Positions 44,003 to 53,800 of a stretch of DNA of 64,000 bases are shown one piece after another. Source of the DNA: Cymbomonas tetramitiformis. Lineage: Eukaryota; Chlorophyta; Pyramimonadophyceae; Pyramimonadales; Pyramimonadaceae. The stretch spans positions 1-64,000 of the forward strand of contig LGRX02035281.1 of assembly GCA_001247695.2 (NCBI GenBank). Direction: 5' to 3'. Below the pieces are notes generated by a model, which was given only the letters and a program-made list of their open reading frames with translations, ran no database searches and was not told the DNA's origin. Every line of letters begins with the position of its first letter. Position 1 is the first letter of the stretch. The position numbers were made by a program, and so were the translations under genes.

Positions 44003-46326
44003 TAATTGATAAAGACATAAGCGGCAGCATAATTATGACATATTACATAATGCGACACCTCTTGAGATGTGAGGAGAATATTAAGACACGAGCAGAACTG
44101 CAAAAGATCATCTACGGGCCCGCTATCATGCTTTTTCATTTAATGGCGGGACTTAGCAAAATGAAGTTGAACTCTAAACAATATTTTCCAGGGCCTAGAG
44201 TCATAATACACTTAGCTCACAAGAGACCTAAGGCATGCAAAAGGATCAGCAAGGGCGCCTTGAAATACATGATACAAAACCCCCAAATGGCATGGCTATG
44301 GGAGAGGGCACGGCCCCAAAATATAAAGAAATCTAAAATGAAATCACCCCTAAAAATAACGAAACGTAAAATCCACCGCAAGAAGGGCAATGACACCGAG
44401 CAACATAATATGCCTGAACCTGATCAGATGTTAAGCGGTGGTGCAAGCACCGAAGATAATGCAATAGATGGAAATAGGATGGCCACGGAATCACTGTACT
44501 CAGAAAAGGGGTGGTTAAATGCAACCCATGTCGGTGACGTAATGAAAATCCGGGACCCGAGTACCATTGCCCCCATGGACCTCACAGACATGATGCTAAA
44601 AATGACATTGGAGGATCAAAAATTCACACAACTCATTATTAGTAGACTCAAGAAATATGGCCACACACAAATAGGCGTGTGTGACAATATACACTGGCGC
44701 CTCATAATGATCCGCTTGTCATCACCTGGGAAAATAGAAGCTTACATATATGACCCCTTTGGAGATAGAGCCGAAAGAGAAACCATCAATACGATTGTGG
44801 TAGCACTCAGAACTTGGCTGGAAAATCTCATAGCCACCACAGAACATAAGGTATTCATAATTACCATTAGCAAAGATACATTTCAAACAGATACATACAA
44901 CTGTGGCACATGGGTAGCAAAAACTGCTTTCAGATGGGCCCAATGGAACAGAGGTTCCCACCAGACCTCATTTTTCGAGTACCTAAAGTATGATCTATGT
45001 AGCGGGGAGTATGGCGACAAAACAATGCAAAAAGAAATACATAAATACCGATTAGAAATCAGGAAAGAAATAGAGCAGCTGGACAAGAATATCCGCAACA
45101 CACTGGAGCTCAAAAACCTGGAGCCCAAAGGAAATGACGCGGTAACCAGCGGCCCAAATATGACTTCCCCCTCCCACCATATCCTCACACGGAGAGGTGC
45201 CACACCTAAAAAGCAGATAGAAACTCTGATAGAAACTTTCAGACTGGAATGGAAGACACACACCACTAATGAAACAATTGTTTCAGAAGCCATTGAATCA
45301 CATAGGAAATATCATCACACCTCGAATACGAATAACACCAACATTCAAATTCATCTCCTTGTGATAAATGAAATATGGTCAACTGCGGTCCACATAATTC
45401 CAGAAAGAAAGATTATTTATTGTGATTTTGATATTTCTACCAATAATCACCAGAAAGACATTTTCACACCTCTCCCAAAAGACCTAAGTGTGCACCGCAT
45501 AACCTTGAAACTGGGAGTACACCCGAACAACATGGGGGTTTTCAATTTTACACTAGCCCACAAAGCCTCCCACATCCTGCACAACACTAAATTCTTCTCG
45601 GCAGCACAACTAAACAGAGATCTACGATACGAACTTGAAAACCTAAACATTAGAATTCTTCCGCAAACGGGCAGAGAAGCTAGAATAACCAAACGCGAAA
45701 ACAACAAAGCCATCTCAACCATACGACAATCATTAAGATCTCACCTCCCGAAAATTGATGCACATCCTACAAAGCCAAATCCTGAAAACAAAGAGTGTAA
45801 ACCTAACTACACTGCTTATAATCACCTCATCTCAGGCAAAAGAAAACTTTCTAGCGCACACCACACACATGGATACCGCAGGAAACACTCTCATAAACAA
45901 AAGAGAATAATCCAAAAGACCAAATGCACAAACAAAATCTTTGATTGTGAAAACATTTATGACGCAGATGGCAGATGCATCTTACAAAAAGCAAAACACA
46001 AAAGCGTTAGTAAACAATCTGAAGAATTAGACCGACTTACAAAACTACAACTAGCACAACACTCTGGCAGTCTGATCATAATGGGTATGAATATGAGAGG
46101 CCTCCGACACCACAAAGAAGATAAAGACAGTTTGGTTAAATTAGAAACAATTTGCAATCTTTTAATTGACAAACGGGCCGATATAATTTGTATATCAGAA
46201 ACCAAAGTGAATACTGAAAACCTTGCATTAATTAAAACCCTAATGACACAAAAAGGAATCCAATTCCCCTATGATCTTATGGAACCCGAAAAGTTTACCA
46301 CTTTCCATCTTGGTTACCACAATTGA
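43993..46326 (+). CDS. Ulp1-type cysteine protease, degenerate second copy, and N-terminal AP endonuclease
   Basis: 777 codons. A basic region (to ~residue 140) is followed by a C48/Ulp1-type domain: GWLNATHVGDVM at ~172, His234 (NIHWRLIMI), Asp254 (YIYDPFGD), Gln298 and Cys304 (QTDTYNCGTWVAKTAFRW). A second segment at ~430-530 repeats the pattern (NEIWSTAVHIIPERKIIYCD, NNMGVFNFTLAHKA) but has Met514 where the Cys should be and no His, so it looks like a pseudoprotease. After a basic linker the AP endonuclease begins with Asn700 (MNMRGL) and Glu736 (ICISETKV). The frame then stops; the rest of the nuclease is in the +1 frame from about 46,271-46,326. In other mobile elements Ulp1-like proteases are thought to act on SUMO-like proteins or the element's own polyprotein. 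Confidence 0.75.
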   Translation: MEIIIDKDISGSIIMTYYIMRHLLRCEENIKTRAELQKIIYGPAIMLFHLMAGLSKMKLNSKQYFPGPRVIIHLAHKRPKACKRISKGALKYMIQNPQMAWLWERARPQNIKKSKMKSPLKITKRKIHRKKGNDTEQHNMPEPDQMLSGGASTEDNAIDGNRMATESLYSEKGWLNATHVGDVMKIRDPSTIAPMDLTDMMLKMTLEDQKFTQLIISRLKKYGHTQIGVCDNIHWRLIMIRLSSPGKIEAYIYDPFGDRAERETINTIVVALRTWLENLIATTEHKVFIITISKDTFQTDTYNCGTWVAKTAFRWAQWNRGSHQTSFFEYLKYDLCSGEYGDKTMQKEIHKYRLEIRKEIEQLDKNIRNTLELKNLEPKGNDAVTSGPNMTSPSHHILTRRGATPKKQIETLIETFRLEWKTHTTNETIVSEAIESHRKYHHTSNTNNTNIQIHLLVINEIWSTAVHIIPERKIIYCDFDISTNNHQKDIFTPLPKDLSVHRITLKLGVHPNNMGVFNFTLAHKASHILHNTKFFSAAQLNRDLRYELENLNIRILPQTGREARITKRENNKAISTIRQSLRSHLPKIDAHPTKPNPENKECKPNYTAYNHLISGKRKLSSAHHTHGYRRKHSHKQKRIIQKTKCTNKIFDCENIYDADGRCILQKAKHKSVSKQSEELDRLTKLQLAQHSGSLIIMGMNMRGLRHHKEDKDSLVKLETICNLLIDKRADIICISETKVNTENLALIKTLMTQKGIQFPYDLMEPEKFTTFHLGYHN

Positions 46327-48040
46327 TGGTGATGCAAAAAGGGCAGTAATGACAAAATTTTCAGGAAATAACGGTCTGGAGCTCTACATAGCCAGCGGTT
46401 ACATGAATGATACCACACTAGTAGATGAACAAAAGGAATTATATGACACACTCACTGACTGGGCAGGAAAGGCAGGAAATAATCCTAAAAAGGCCTACAT
46501 AGAGATAGGTGACAAAAACTGTACTATTACCCCAAATCAGCGGGTGGGTGGAAATTACATGTCATATCAAGAGCATGTCGAGAAGAATAAGCATCTTCTA
46601 ACTTATTTCAACAATGACAAATGTTCCCTCAATGAACTGATCATGGACCGAAACCCAAACACAGAAATTTTCACACATGTTATATCCAAAAACTCAAAAG
46701 CAAAGCTCACTCATATCATGGCAAACTCTACTATGGCAGAAATGACAGTTAAATCTGGATGGACGGAGGAAAACCCTTATATCATCTCCGACCACGGGAT
46801 AGTATGGGCTGAATTTAAGCTCCCTCAAAACGACACTAAACCTGAGATAACTTCATATGCAACTTTGCCAACACCTAGATTTAATGGTGCCAAGGAAACC
46901 ACACATGATGAGTACCCAGGTTACCCAATCAGAATGACAAACAAAAACACGGATACAAAAAGGAAAATAAACAAGAAAGATATTGTAGGTCTCCTTGAAG
47001 CAAACGGATACAGCACAAATGAACTTGTGCACGCGTGCATCAATAAAAACAAAGCAAGAGACGCTATCAGCACCATCAAGGGTGACACCACTGATCTTGA
47101 TCTTAAACGGGATAATACTGACGGCAGCCCCATAACAGTGAGCAAGCTCATAGCTAAAAATAAAGAGACAGACAACATAGAACAATGTTTAAAATGGCAC
47201 AACAAACCCAAGGAATGGTGGATTCACCTTAATAGCCCATGGCATGCAGCTCATTTACTCTCTAGAGGAAAGGGGATGCCAGAAGGTGGTCTCAACTTAG
47301 GCCATAACGACAAAGATAACATCTGGCATATAGGTTCGCCACACCTACTAAATAAGAAAGATGTAAATGCCTATCTCAAACGTCACCTTTCATTCAGCTC
47401 ACTGGAAGTTAAGAAAATCACGAAATCCAGCACAGATGATCACATGACCAGCTGGGATATTCTTCTACAACCCCATATGCCTGCTAAATTCTGGAACCTG
47501 TACGGATCTGAGATGCATTCGGAAAAAATAGACTGCACCACTCATTTATTCCAATACGCTACAGGCTGGGTGTCCTACACTGAGAGACTACATAGCACAC
47601 TTGAAATGGATAATGGATCGGAAGCAGCTAGAAACGGCGGCACTGGCCTCAAGGAAATGCACCCTGACGCGACATGGGATACCCTGCACAAATTGGCACA
47701 TCAGGCGGCAAGTGACGCCTTTGGCACCAAGAATCTTAACAAAACTGGGAGGTCAGAAAAACCATCAGCAGTATCTAACTATATATACAAATGGCTAAAC
47801 ACAGTACGCCGCACCATCAAATATTTGGATACAAGAACCCATGTTAGCAACATTCCGAAGCAAGCCAAAAAGGCTGCCCGCACACTACCGTTTGCCGCGC
47901 TCCAACCCAAACTCAATGAAGAAGCAGCCACATGGAGATTACGATTGCATGAAAATTATGTAATAATCAGAAATGCTTTTCAAAAAAGCAGAGACACCGA
48001 CATTGAACGACGCAAACTTCGAGAAAAAGAAGCCTTGTAG
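46271..48040 (+). CDS. AP endonuclease C-terminal half and RT-linker region
   Basis: This continues the nuclease after a +1 shift. It shows the metal-site IEIGDKNCT near 46,505-46,520, the late motif region with KLTHIMANSTM, and the terminal SDH motif (ISDHGIVWAEF, 46,781-46,810), the expected order of the exonuclease/endonuclease/phosphatase fold. The rest (to 48,040) is the poorly conserved linker before reverse transcriptase. The frame is closed by TAG at 48,038-48,040, but the next ORF is in the same frame, so only this codon separates them. Confidence 0.7.
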   Translation: MILWNPKSLPLSILVTTIDGDAKRAVMTKFSGNNGLELYIASGYMNDTTLVDEQKELYDTLTDWAGKAGNNPKKAYIEIGDKNCTITPNQRVGGNYMSYQEHVEKNKHLLTYFNNDKCSLNELIMDRNPNTEIFTHVISKNSKAKLTHIMANSTMAEMTVKSGWTEENPYIISDHGIVWAEFKLPQNDTKPEITSYATLPTPRFNGAKETTHDEYPGYPIRMTNKNTDTKRKINKKDIVGLLEANGYSTNELVHACINKNKARDAISTIKGDTTDLDLKRDNTDGSPITVSKLIAKNKETDNIEQCLKWHNKPKEWWIHLNSPWHAAHLLSRGKGMPEGGLNLGHNDKDNIWHIGSPHLLNKKDVNAYLKRHLSFSSLEVKKITKSSTDDHMTSWDILLQPHMPAKFWNLYGSEMHSEKIDCTTHLFQYATGWVSYTERLHSTLEMDNGSEAARNGGTGLKEMHPDATWDTLHKLAHQAASDAFGTKNLNKTGRSEKPSAVSNYIYKWLNTVRRTIKYLDTRTHVSNIPKQAKKAARTLPFAALQPKLNEEAATWRLRLHENYVIIRNAFQKSRDTDIERRKLREKEAL

Positions 48041-48082
48041 CATCTTTTCTCAACTAACCTTTCGAGGTTTCTAGACACAGTC

Positions 48083-51000
48083 ATGGGAAAGATGAAACCT
48101 ACTGAAAAAGGTGCAGCCGCTACCCCAGGTAGTGATGGAAAGATACCTGAGACAAAGACAGAAAGACTAAACACAACACTAGATGAATACAAAAATAAAA
48201 AATTATTTTCTACTAACCCGAATGAGCCAGATGAACTCCCACAGTGGCTCACTGACATTCTCAAGGATAGCCCTAAAATCCCCGATACGGCCGCCGCGAG
48301 ACTACTGACAGAAATCACGCACAAAGAACTTCAACAAGCATACTCGGACTGTGGTATCTCCACAGCACCAGGACCCTCAGGAATGAGATACTCGCAGTGG
48401 ATCAAGGGCCCAGAGAATTTTCAAGAAGTTACTGTCTCACTTTTTAACCACATTCTTATAACTGGGAGATTTCCTAAGAGTGCAAAATCTGCAGTCATCC
48501 TTCCAATCCCTAAAAACCCCTCTGCACCATGTACAATAGATAATTCCAGACCTCTCACAATGTTGGAAACGGGTCTTAAACTATTTAACACAATAATTGC
48601 TAACCGTCTCAAAACAATACTTAACACCCACCCCATTCTCTTTCCCATTCAAGATGCCTTTCTTCCGAATAAAAACATAGATGACTCACTCCAAATTTTG
48701 AATGAAGTAATATCGGATGCCAATAGATACGACAAAGACCTCCACGTAGTTTACCTGGACCTCAAACAAGCTTTTGACAGAGCTGAATTCTGGATGAGCA
48801 ATTTAGCGCTCAGAAAGTTAGGACTCCCATCACAAATAATTAACATCACCTCAGACATCACCGATGATGCCTCTAGAATGGTACTCACTGAAGAAGGCCT
48901 CACAGATGAATGGTCCCTCGAATGTGGAGTTCCTCAGGGAGAAGTTTTGAGCCCACTAAGGTTTGTAGCCATTATGGACATTCTGGCAATTTGGTTAGCA
49001 AAAAGAGCAAACGGTGTAAACCCGACAGGAACCACATATGGATATGAACTGAACTCTGAACGCCATAGACCAGACAAACCAGGAAATAATGTTATTCCTC
49101 CCTCCCAAAACCTATTAGAAAAGGACACCACTTTAAATATCTTTGCACGGTTCTTCTGTGATGACATCATTCTCGTGGGGAAAACTAAAGACGAAGTTCA
49201 AGACATGCTAGGTATAGTTAATGAATTTATGAGCTTCATCGGTATTCCCATCAATGTTAAGAAATCCAAATACTCTTACAGAAAGCGCATCAAACCTCAG
49301 GGCAAAACGGTAACGCGATATGACCTGTCCGATGATTTACTCATCTCAGGGGGTCATCTGGAGCCCAATACAAATGACTCAAGTCCTTCCATTGATTCGA
49401 AATGGATACCCCCTGAGTCACCAGAATTCCTCGATTTCTCCAACAGCAAAGAGGTAAACAGATATCTCGGAGTATGGTTTGCACTAAATGGGGAATGGGA
49501 CAAACAGGCGGAAATCCTTATCGACAGACTTAAATCTACCCTAATATCCATCCAACTGCAACACATGACTCTACACCAGCTAAGATATGTTATAAATGCG
49601 GTTGTAGTACCGAGGATGGCATACCCCCTTAAAGTTACCTCAGCAATTGCCAACTCCTCAAAGAATGTCGCAATTGAATTAGACAAAATGATAGCTTCGT
49701 TTATAATTAAATATTTGGGCTGCCCAGTTGACACCAATCACCAAATAATCTGGACAGCAGTATGCCAAGGCGGGTACGGTATTGATAGTGTCTTTGATAT
49801 TGTAACCGCGACGTGTATTACTGAAACTATGAACACCCTGTGTTCTGCAGATGAACACGAATATTGGCAACACAACCACACGGACCGTATCACTGATCCC
49901 CACCTCATCTCACTATATCGTAGAAACAGCAATTTATGGCTTAAAATAATAATTCAAAACATGAACAACGAAATGGGTAAAAATGCCATCTCGGGCTTCC
50001 CCTTATCACACTATGTAACCTACAGTCACACAAAAGACAAACGCTTTAACTGGTTTAGGCGTACAGGTCACATTATGGCAAAACTTGGATACGCTATCGA
50101 CTCTAAAAATTACCCTGAAAATGAAGCGGGTGAAACCACATTAATCACCACCCTTCCCAGACAACTCTACATGTCGAGGAATGTTACCTCCGCAATACAA
50201 AAATATAACCTCAAGCACACAGGTTCCTTTCTGACTCCCTGCGGTGGAATGTTAAAAAACTGGCAAGAAAGTAAAGGCTTTTTCAGGCTGAACGGTAATA
50301 GACCTCCTGGATGGCTAACCGAAATCGAAAAGGAAATGCTTCAAAACCCTGTAGATTTGGACCCACAGGCCAGATATGTCAAGAAACAATATAGAGACAA
50401 CACAGTACCCCCCGACACGGGTGAATTTCATTGGAAAGGAAATGGTGACCGAAATTCCATCTCTCTTATTCACATTACGAATATTGACTCAGAGGCCATG
50501 TCAATACAATATACAGAATACAGTAACAATGCCATAAACCCTAATGTCTTTGTCAGAATCGAAGGTACCAACAGTTTTAAATACGACTTTGAATATAGCA
50601 TCACCAATGACGGTTGCATCCTAATTCCAGCAGGTTCTATTTTCGAATATAATGACCATATGGACCCGCCCTCTTCTGTCCTTGCTACAGTCAGTGATAT
50701 TAACTCACACTATGATTACATCTCAGACAGACAGTATGAGACCATTATTGCCAGAATGAAAAACAAAACTGCGGAGGAAGAAAGTGAATACAGCTGCCCT
50801 AGCGACTCGGAAGAAGAATCCACCCCCAACGCCGAAAAGAGCAAACAAATGGAAGATTATGATATGGCAAGCGATGGTTCTCTATTTGCTGGAAAGAAAA
50901 CAGCATGCAGTGGTGCAGCATATGCCATAAAAAACTTTGACAACGGGATGCCACTTGTTCGGAAGATGAATATCCCCCCCTCAAGAACTTTCTCCGCATC

Positions 51001-53338
51001 GGGGCTTCTTATCAAGGAAGATATCCAAAACCCGAGTAGCACATCTGCTGAAATTGCGGGACTGCGATTTCTACTCACAGAACAAAAAGAGAAACTCCTC
51101 AAATCTATTACTCCAATGGTACATGCCATTGACTCCATGGCAGCAATATCTGCTGTAACAAAGGATGGCAGGTCCATGAGTGCTCGGGACAAATTACGTG
51201 AAGCTAATCGCAGAGATGTGCAGGCTGTTCGCCTACTGTTAGAAGAACTTGGTTTTTACAGTGAAGGAGACCACAGCAAAATCATCCTCAAATGGATTAG
51301 GGGTCACAATAATGACAAAGTCCATGACAGAGTGGACCGTACTGCTAAAAGAGCCTCATTCAGAGGGGGCTGTCTAGACATCTCCCGCTACGACCCTGCC
51401 GAGGAACTACCCTTCTCGTTATTCTTTTTTGAGGTCCCTATCTTAGGCGATATCCGTAGTCACATTAGAAGAATTCAACGTCTCTCACACTATCATAATT
51501 GGAGAACTCTACAGTCTCAAGGGAAGTACTTGAGAATGCTCAACGAGAATAACACCGCCCCCACTAAAGATATTTCCAAAATAACACCTAAAGCTTTCAC
51601 CGCTTCTAGAAGCAGAGAACTCCTGGGTCTCCAAGCCTCTCCAGCACGTTTATTTAAACTGGGGGAAATCGGGACTGAAAACTGCCCCTACTGCCAACAG
51701 AATACAAAATGCACCTTCGAACACATCCAACTTGAATGCTCAGGACATAATAATAGCTTGCATAGTCTTAGAACAACCCAAGATGGCGAACTAAGGAAAA
51801 TCATTGCTGAAGAAATCTCAGAAAAGCCCAAACTACTAAACCCTGGAAAAGGTACCACATACATCAAAACAGAGCCATCGAAACTTTTTCCACTTGCTGA
51901 CCTTAGACAGGAAATGAAGGAGGAATTACACTTACACGCTCTCCCGGAAGCTAGCATGTACCGACCATCAAGTTCAAAAAAGAATACCATTGCTGTGGCC
52001 GCTAAACCTGAAGTGGACCATGTCACGGGGACAATTAAATATCCCGAACTCCAATATGTCCAGAAGAAAGAGTTTTGGAAACTTTTGGCCTGGCACCGCC
52101 TTTCCAACAAAGCAGTTCCATGCTCACTTGCGGAGTACTCGAATAGGGCACACGATATTCACGAAGCACTCAATGCATGTAAGTTTGAATCGGGGGATCC
52201 TAAAAACTGCTACGCAATCAGAAGAAGCCTCTTAGATATTTTGGTGGATGACAGGAACCTTGACAAAAACGGCTGTGAACTTTTCTCCAACCCACTAAAT
52301 GCCCACCCTAGAATTCACTCGAGAAGATGCATACCCACCACAAGAATTAAGAAAGCTCTCAGGCCCTTCTGCCATCATGGGAAAATTGGCTTTGATGGTC
52401 TCGCTTGGGATGCCTACGTGGATCCGATAACAGGCATCGGCAGAATCGTTTATGGAAATCCCCCCTTTGATGGGAAAGAAAAGGGCAAATCATCGGCGGT
52501 TATGACTACCTTGGAAATGGGACATAAAGCGGCCAACACCGTCCCCGGATTTTCAGGAACATGGATTCTTCCGCTGTCTCCCAAAAACCAAAAGAGATGG
52601 TTCGACAAAGGTTTTAAACTTGTTTTCAGATTCCCGCATAACACTATTCCATTTATCCCACATGTATATTGGACGGGTGATGACCCCTACGTTCTCCCAG
52701 GTGGTGGATGCTATAAGGATGACTTTTCGGATGTTGTTATCATAGCTATAGACAGTGCACCCAGTGATACTCAACCAGTCTTTGACTGGAGGCCTACACA
52801 GAAAAAGATTGCCAGATGGTTCCTCAACGTTCTTCCTAAGTCCAGAGTCACGAAGAAGAGGCTAGAATACACAGGAGTCAGCTCTGATATTTGGGATGAA
52901 GTTCTGAACGAAAGAGACGAAGTACTTCCTTCTTCGCTTTGCCCATGGCCCACTCAAGACCCTCCTTATCATCAGAGTGATATTGAGCCTTATTATGGTG
53001 GTCACCACGACACGACAATCACCAACGCAAATTCCAAGCCCTTCATAAACACCGTTAAATGGCCCAAAGTTCTCACACTCATGGGATACCTCCCTCCTCT
53101 TTTTGGTACTGTCCTCAACACGATAGGTGTTCCCCGTGGCAAGATTAAACCTCTTCTCAAAAAACTATTAAGACTTTGCAGGCAACACACCAAAAATAGG
53201 CGAGACGTGTTTCTGTTAAACACCACCACCACCTTAAACACTGACCCGCATACAGTTGACATCTCGAGAAGTGAAGCCATGACAGAAACAGAAGCTGTGC
53301 AACAATCAAACGACTTTCTTCAAACCCTCCTGCAATAA
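48083..53338 (+). CDS. reverse transcriptase-RNase H-CCHC-methyltransferase-like polyprotein
   Basis: 1751 codons from ATG at 48,083. The RT has APGPSGMRYSQW (~95-106), motif A YLDLKQAFD (224-232), motif B GVPQGEVLSPL (282-292) and motif C FFCDDIIL (357-364; Cys where Ala is usual), then a LINE-type thumb. RNase H has Asp931 (ASDGSLF), Glu990 (AEIAGL), Asp1017 (IDSMAAI) and Asp1085 (VDRTAKRA), a complete set. A CX2CX9HX4C finger is at 1201-1219. The last ~450 residues include FSNPLNAHPRIHSRRC, then VYGNPPFDGK with NPPF at 1459-1462, followed by WILPLSPKNQKRWFDKGF and FDWRP. NPPF plus this context resembles amino-methyltransferases, including PCIF1-type RNA adenine methylases. The N-terminus probably continues from the preceding ORF. 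Confidence 0.85.
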   Translation: MGKMKPTEKGAAATPGSDGKIPETKTERLNTTLDEYKNKKLFSTNPNEPDELPQWLTDILKDSPKIPDTAAARLLTEITHKELQQAYSDCGISTAPGPSGMRYSQWIKGPENFQEVTVSLFNHILITGRFPKSAKSAVILPIPKNPSAPCTIDNSRPLTMLETGLKLFNTIIANRLKTILNTHPILFPIQDAFLPNKNIDDSLQILNEVISDANRYDKDLHVVYLDLKQAFDRAEFWMSNLALRKLGLPSQIINITSDITDDASRMVLTEEGLTDEWSLECGVPQGEVLSPLRFVAIMDILAIWLAKRANGVNPTGTTYGYELNSERHRPDKPGNNVIPPSQNLLEKDTTLNIFARFFCDDIILVGKTKDEVQDMLGIVNEFMSFIGIPINVKKSKYSYRKRIKPQGKTVTRYDLSDDLLISGGHLEPNTNDSSPSIDSKWIPPESPEFLDFSNSKEVNRYLGVWFALNGEWDKQAEILIDRLKSTLISIQLQHMTLHQLRYVINAVVVPRMAYPLKVTSAIANSSKNVAIELDKMIASFIIKYLGCPVDTNHQIIWTAVCQGGYGIDSVFDIVTATCITETMNTLCSADEHEYWQHNHTDRITDPHLISLYRRNSNLWLKIIIQNMNNEMGKNAISGFPLSHYVTYSHTKDKRFNWFRRTGHIMAKLGYAIDSKNYPENEAGETTLITTLPRQLYMSRNVTSAIQKYNLKHTGSFLTPCGGMLKNWQESKGFFRLNGNRPPGWLTEIEKEMLQNPVDLDPQARYVKKQYRDNTVPPDTGEFHWKGNGDRNSISLIHITNIDSEAMSIQYTEYSNNAINPNVFVRIEGTNSFKYDFEYSITNDGCILIPAGSIFEYNDHMDPPSSVLATVSDINSHYDYISDRQYETIIARMKNKTAEEESEYSCPSDSEEESTPNAEKSKQMEDYDMASDGSLFAGKKTACSGAAYAIKNFDNGMPLVRKMNIPPSRTFSASGLLIKEDIQNPSSTSAEIAGLRFLLTEQKEKLLKSITPMVHAIDSMAAISAVTKDGRSMSARDKLREANRRDVQAVRLLLEELGFYSEGDHSKIILKWIRGHNNDKVHDRVDRTAKRASFRGGCLDISRYDPAEELPFSLFFFEVPILGDIRSHIRRIQRLSHYHNWRTLQSQGKYLRMLNENNTAPTKDISKITPKAFTASRSRELLGLQASPARLFKLGEIGTENCPYCQQNTKCTFEHIQLECSGHNNSLHSLRTTQDGELRKIIAEEISEKPKLLNPGKGTTYIKTEPSKLFPLADLRQEMKEELHLHALPEASMYRPSSSKKNTIAVAAKPEVDHVTGTIKYPELQYVQKKEFWKLLAWHRLSNKAVPCSLAEYSNRAHDIHEALNACKFESGDPKNCYAIRRSLLDILVDDRNLDKNGCELFSNPLNAHPRIHSRRCIPTTRIKKALRPFCHHGKIGFDGLAWDAYVDPITGIGRIVYGNPPFDGKEKGKSSAVMTTLEMGHKAANTVPGFSGTWILPLSPKNQKRWFDKGFKLVFRFPHNTIPFIPHVYWTGDDPYVLPGGGCYKDDFSDVVIIAIDSAPSDTQPVFDWRPTQKKIARWFLNVLPKSRVTKKRLEYTGVSSDIWDEVLNERDEVLPSSLCPWPTQDPPYHQSDIEPYYGGHHDTTITNANSKPFINTVKWPKVLTLMGYLPPLFGTVLNTIGVPRGKIKPLLKKLLRLCRQHTKNRRDVFLLNTTTTLNTDPHTVDISRSEAMTETEAVQQSNDFLQTLLQ

Positions 53339-53745
53339 TTCTCAAAAAATTTGCAATAAAAGATGGTCCCGTGTCCCCAAGGGGAGGGTAGCCCCCCTCC
53401 CCTCCCCACCACCTCCCCCTCTCCCCCGCCCACCCTGACCCCTTCCTCAACGTCTCCAAAAACCCCCTTAATTCTCCGACTTCTCTCCCCACCGCCCAGA
53501 TTCAGCCACCCCTCCACTCACCCGGCCATGGCTGCTTCTCCATCTTCTAGAGTTTTTTGCCTAGCACTTAGCTTTTTCTCTAGATGTCACCCTGCTGAAA
53601 AGTGGGTTGAGCCCCTTTGTGGGCGCGCTATAGCAGAGGGAGTAGCCCCTGGTGTTTTCACTAGCCTGCTTTGCAGGGATACCGCACTCTCAGGACTTTG
53701 TCCCCTTTGCTAGCGTAAATGTTTTTTATTATTATTATTATTATT
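53339..53745 (+). other. 3' untranslated region and (ATT)n tail of the non-LTR element
   Basis: A C-rich stretch (53,375-53,460) is followed by ordinary sequence and then ATTATTATT repeats from about 53,728 to 53,745. Many AP-endonuclease LINEs end in short microsatellite tails rather than poly(A). The tail abuts the ATGATCCG duplication directly. Confidence 0.8.
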
Positions 53746-53800
53746 ATGATCCGGGGGCAAGTTGCATAATAATGATGAAGTTATGTTCACAACAATAATA

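Larger units (their letters stand above)
37384..53745 (+). mobile_element. 16.4-kb multi-domain non-LTR retrotransposon
   Basis: The borders come from an 8-bp target duplication ATGATCCG (37,376-37,383 and 53,746-53,753) and an (ATT)n tail. The left palindrome arm has the same site empty (CGGATCAT, 35,496-35,503). After removing a nested 2.5-kb DNA element it is about 13.8 kb, far above the 4-8 kb usual for LINEs. Gene order is ORF1 with a zinc-knuckle-like motif, a heptad-like region, Ulp1 protease plus a degenerate repeat of it, AP endonuclease, reverse transcriptase, RNase H, CCHC finger and an NPPF methyltransferase-like domain. AP endonuclease with RNase H recalls the I/Tad-type groups, but I cannot place the clade. 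Frameshifts and in-frame stops suggest this copy is inactive. Confidence 0.9.
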
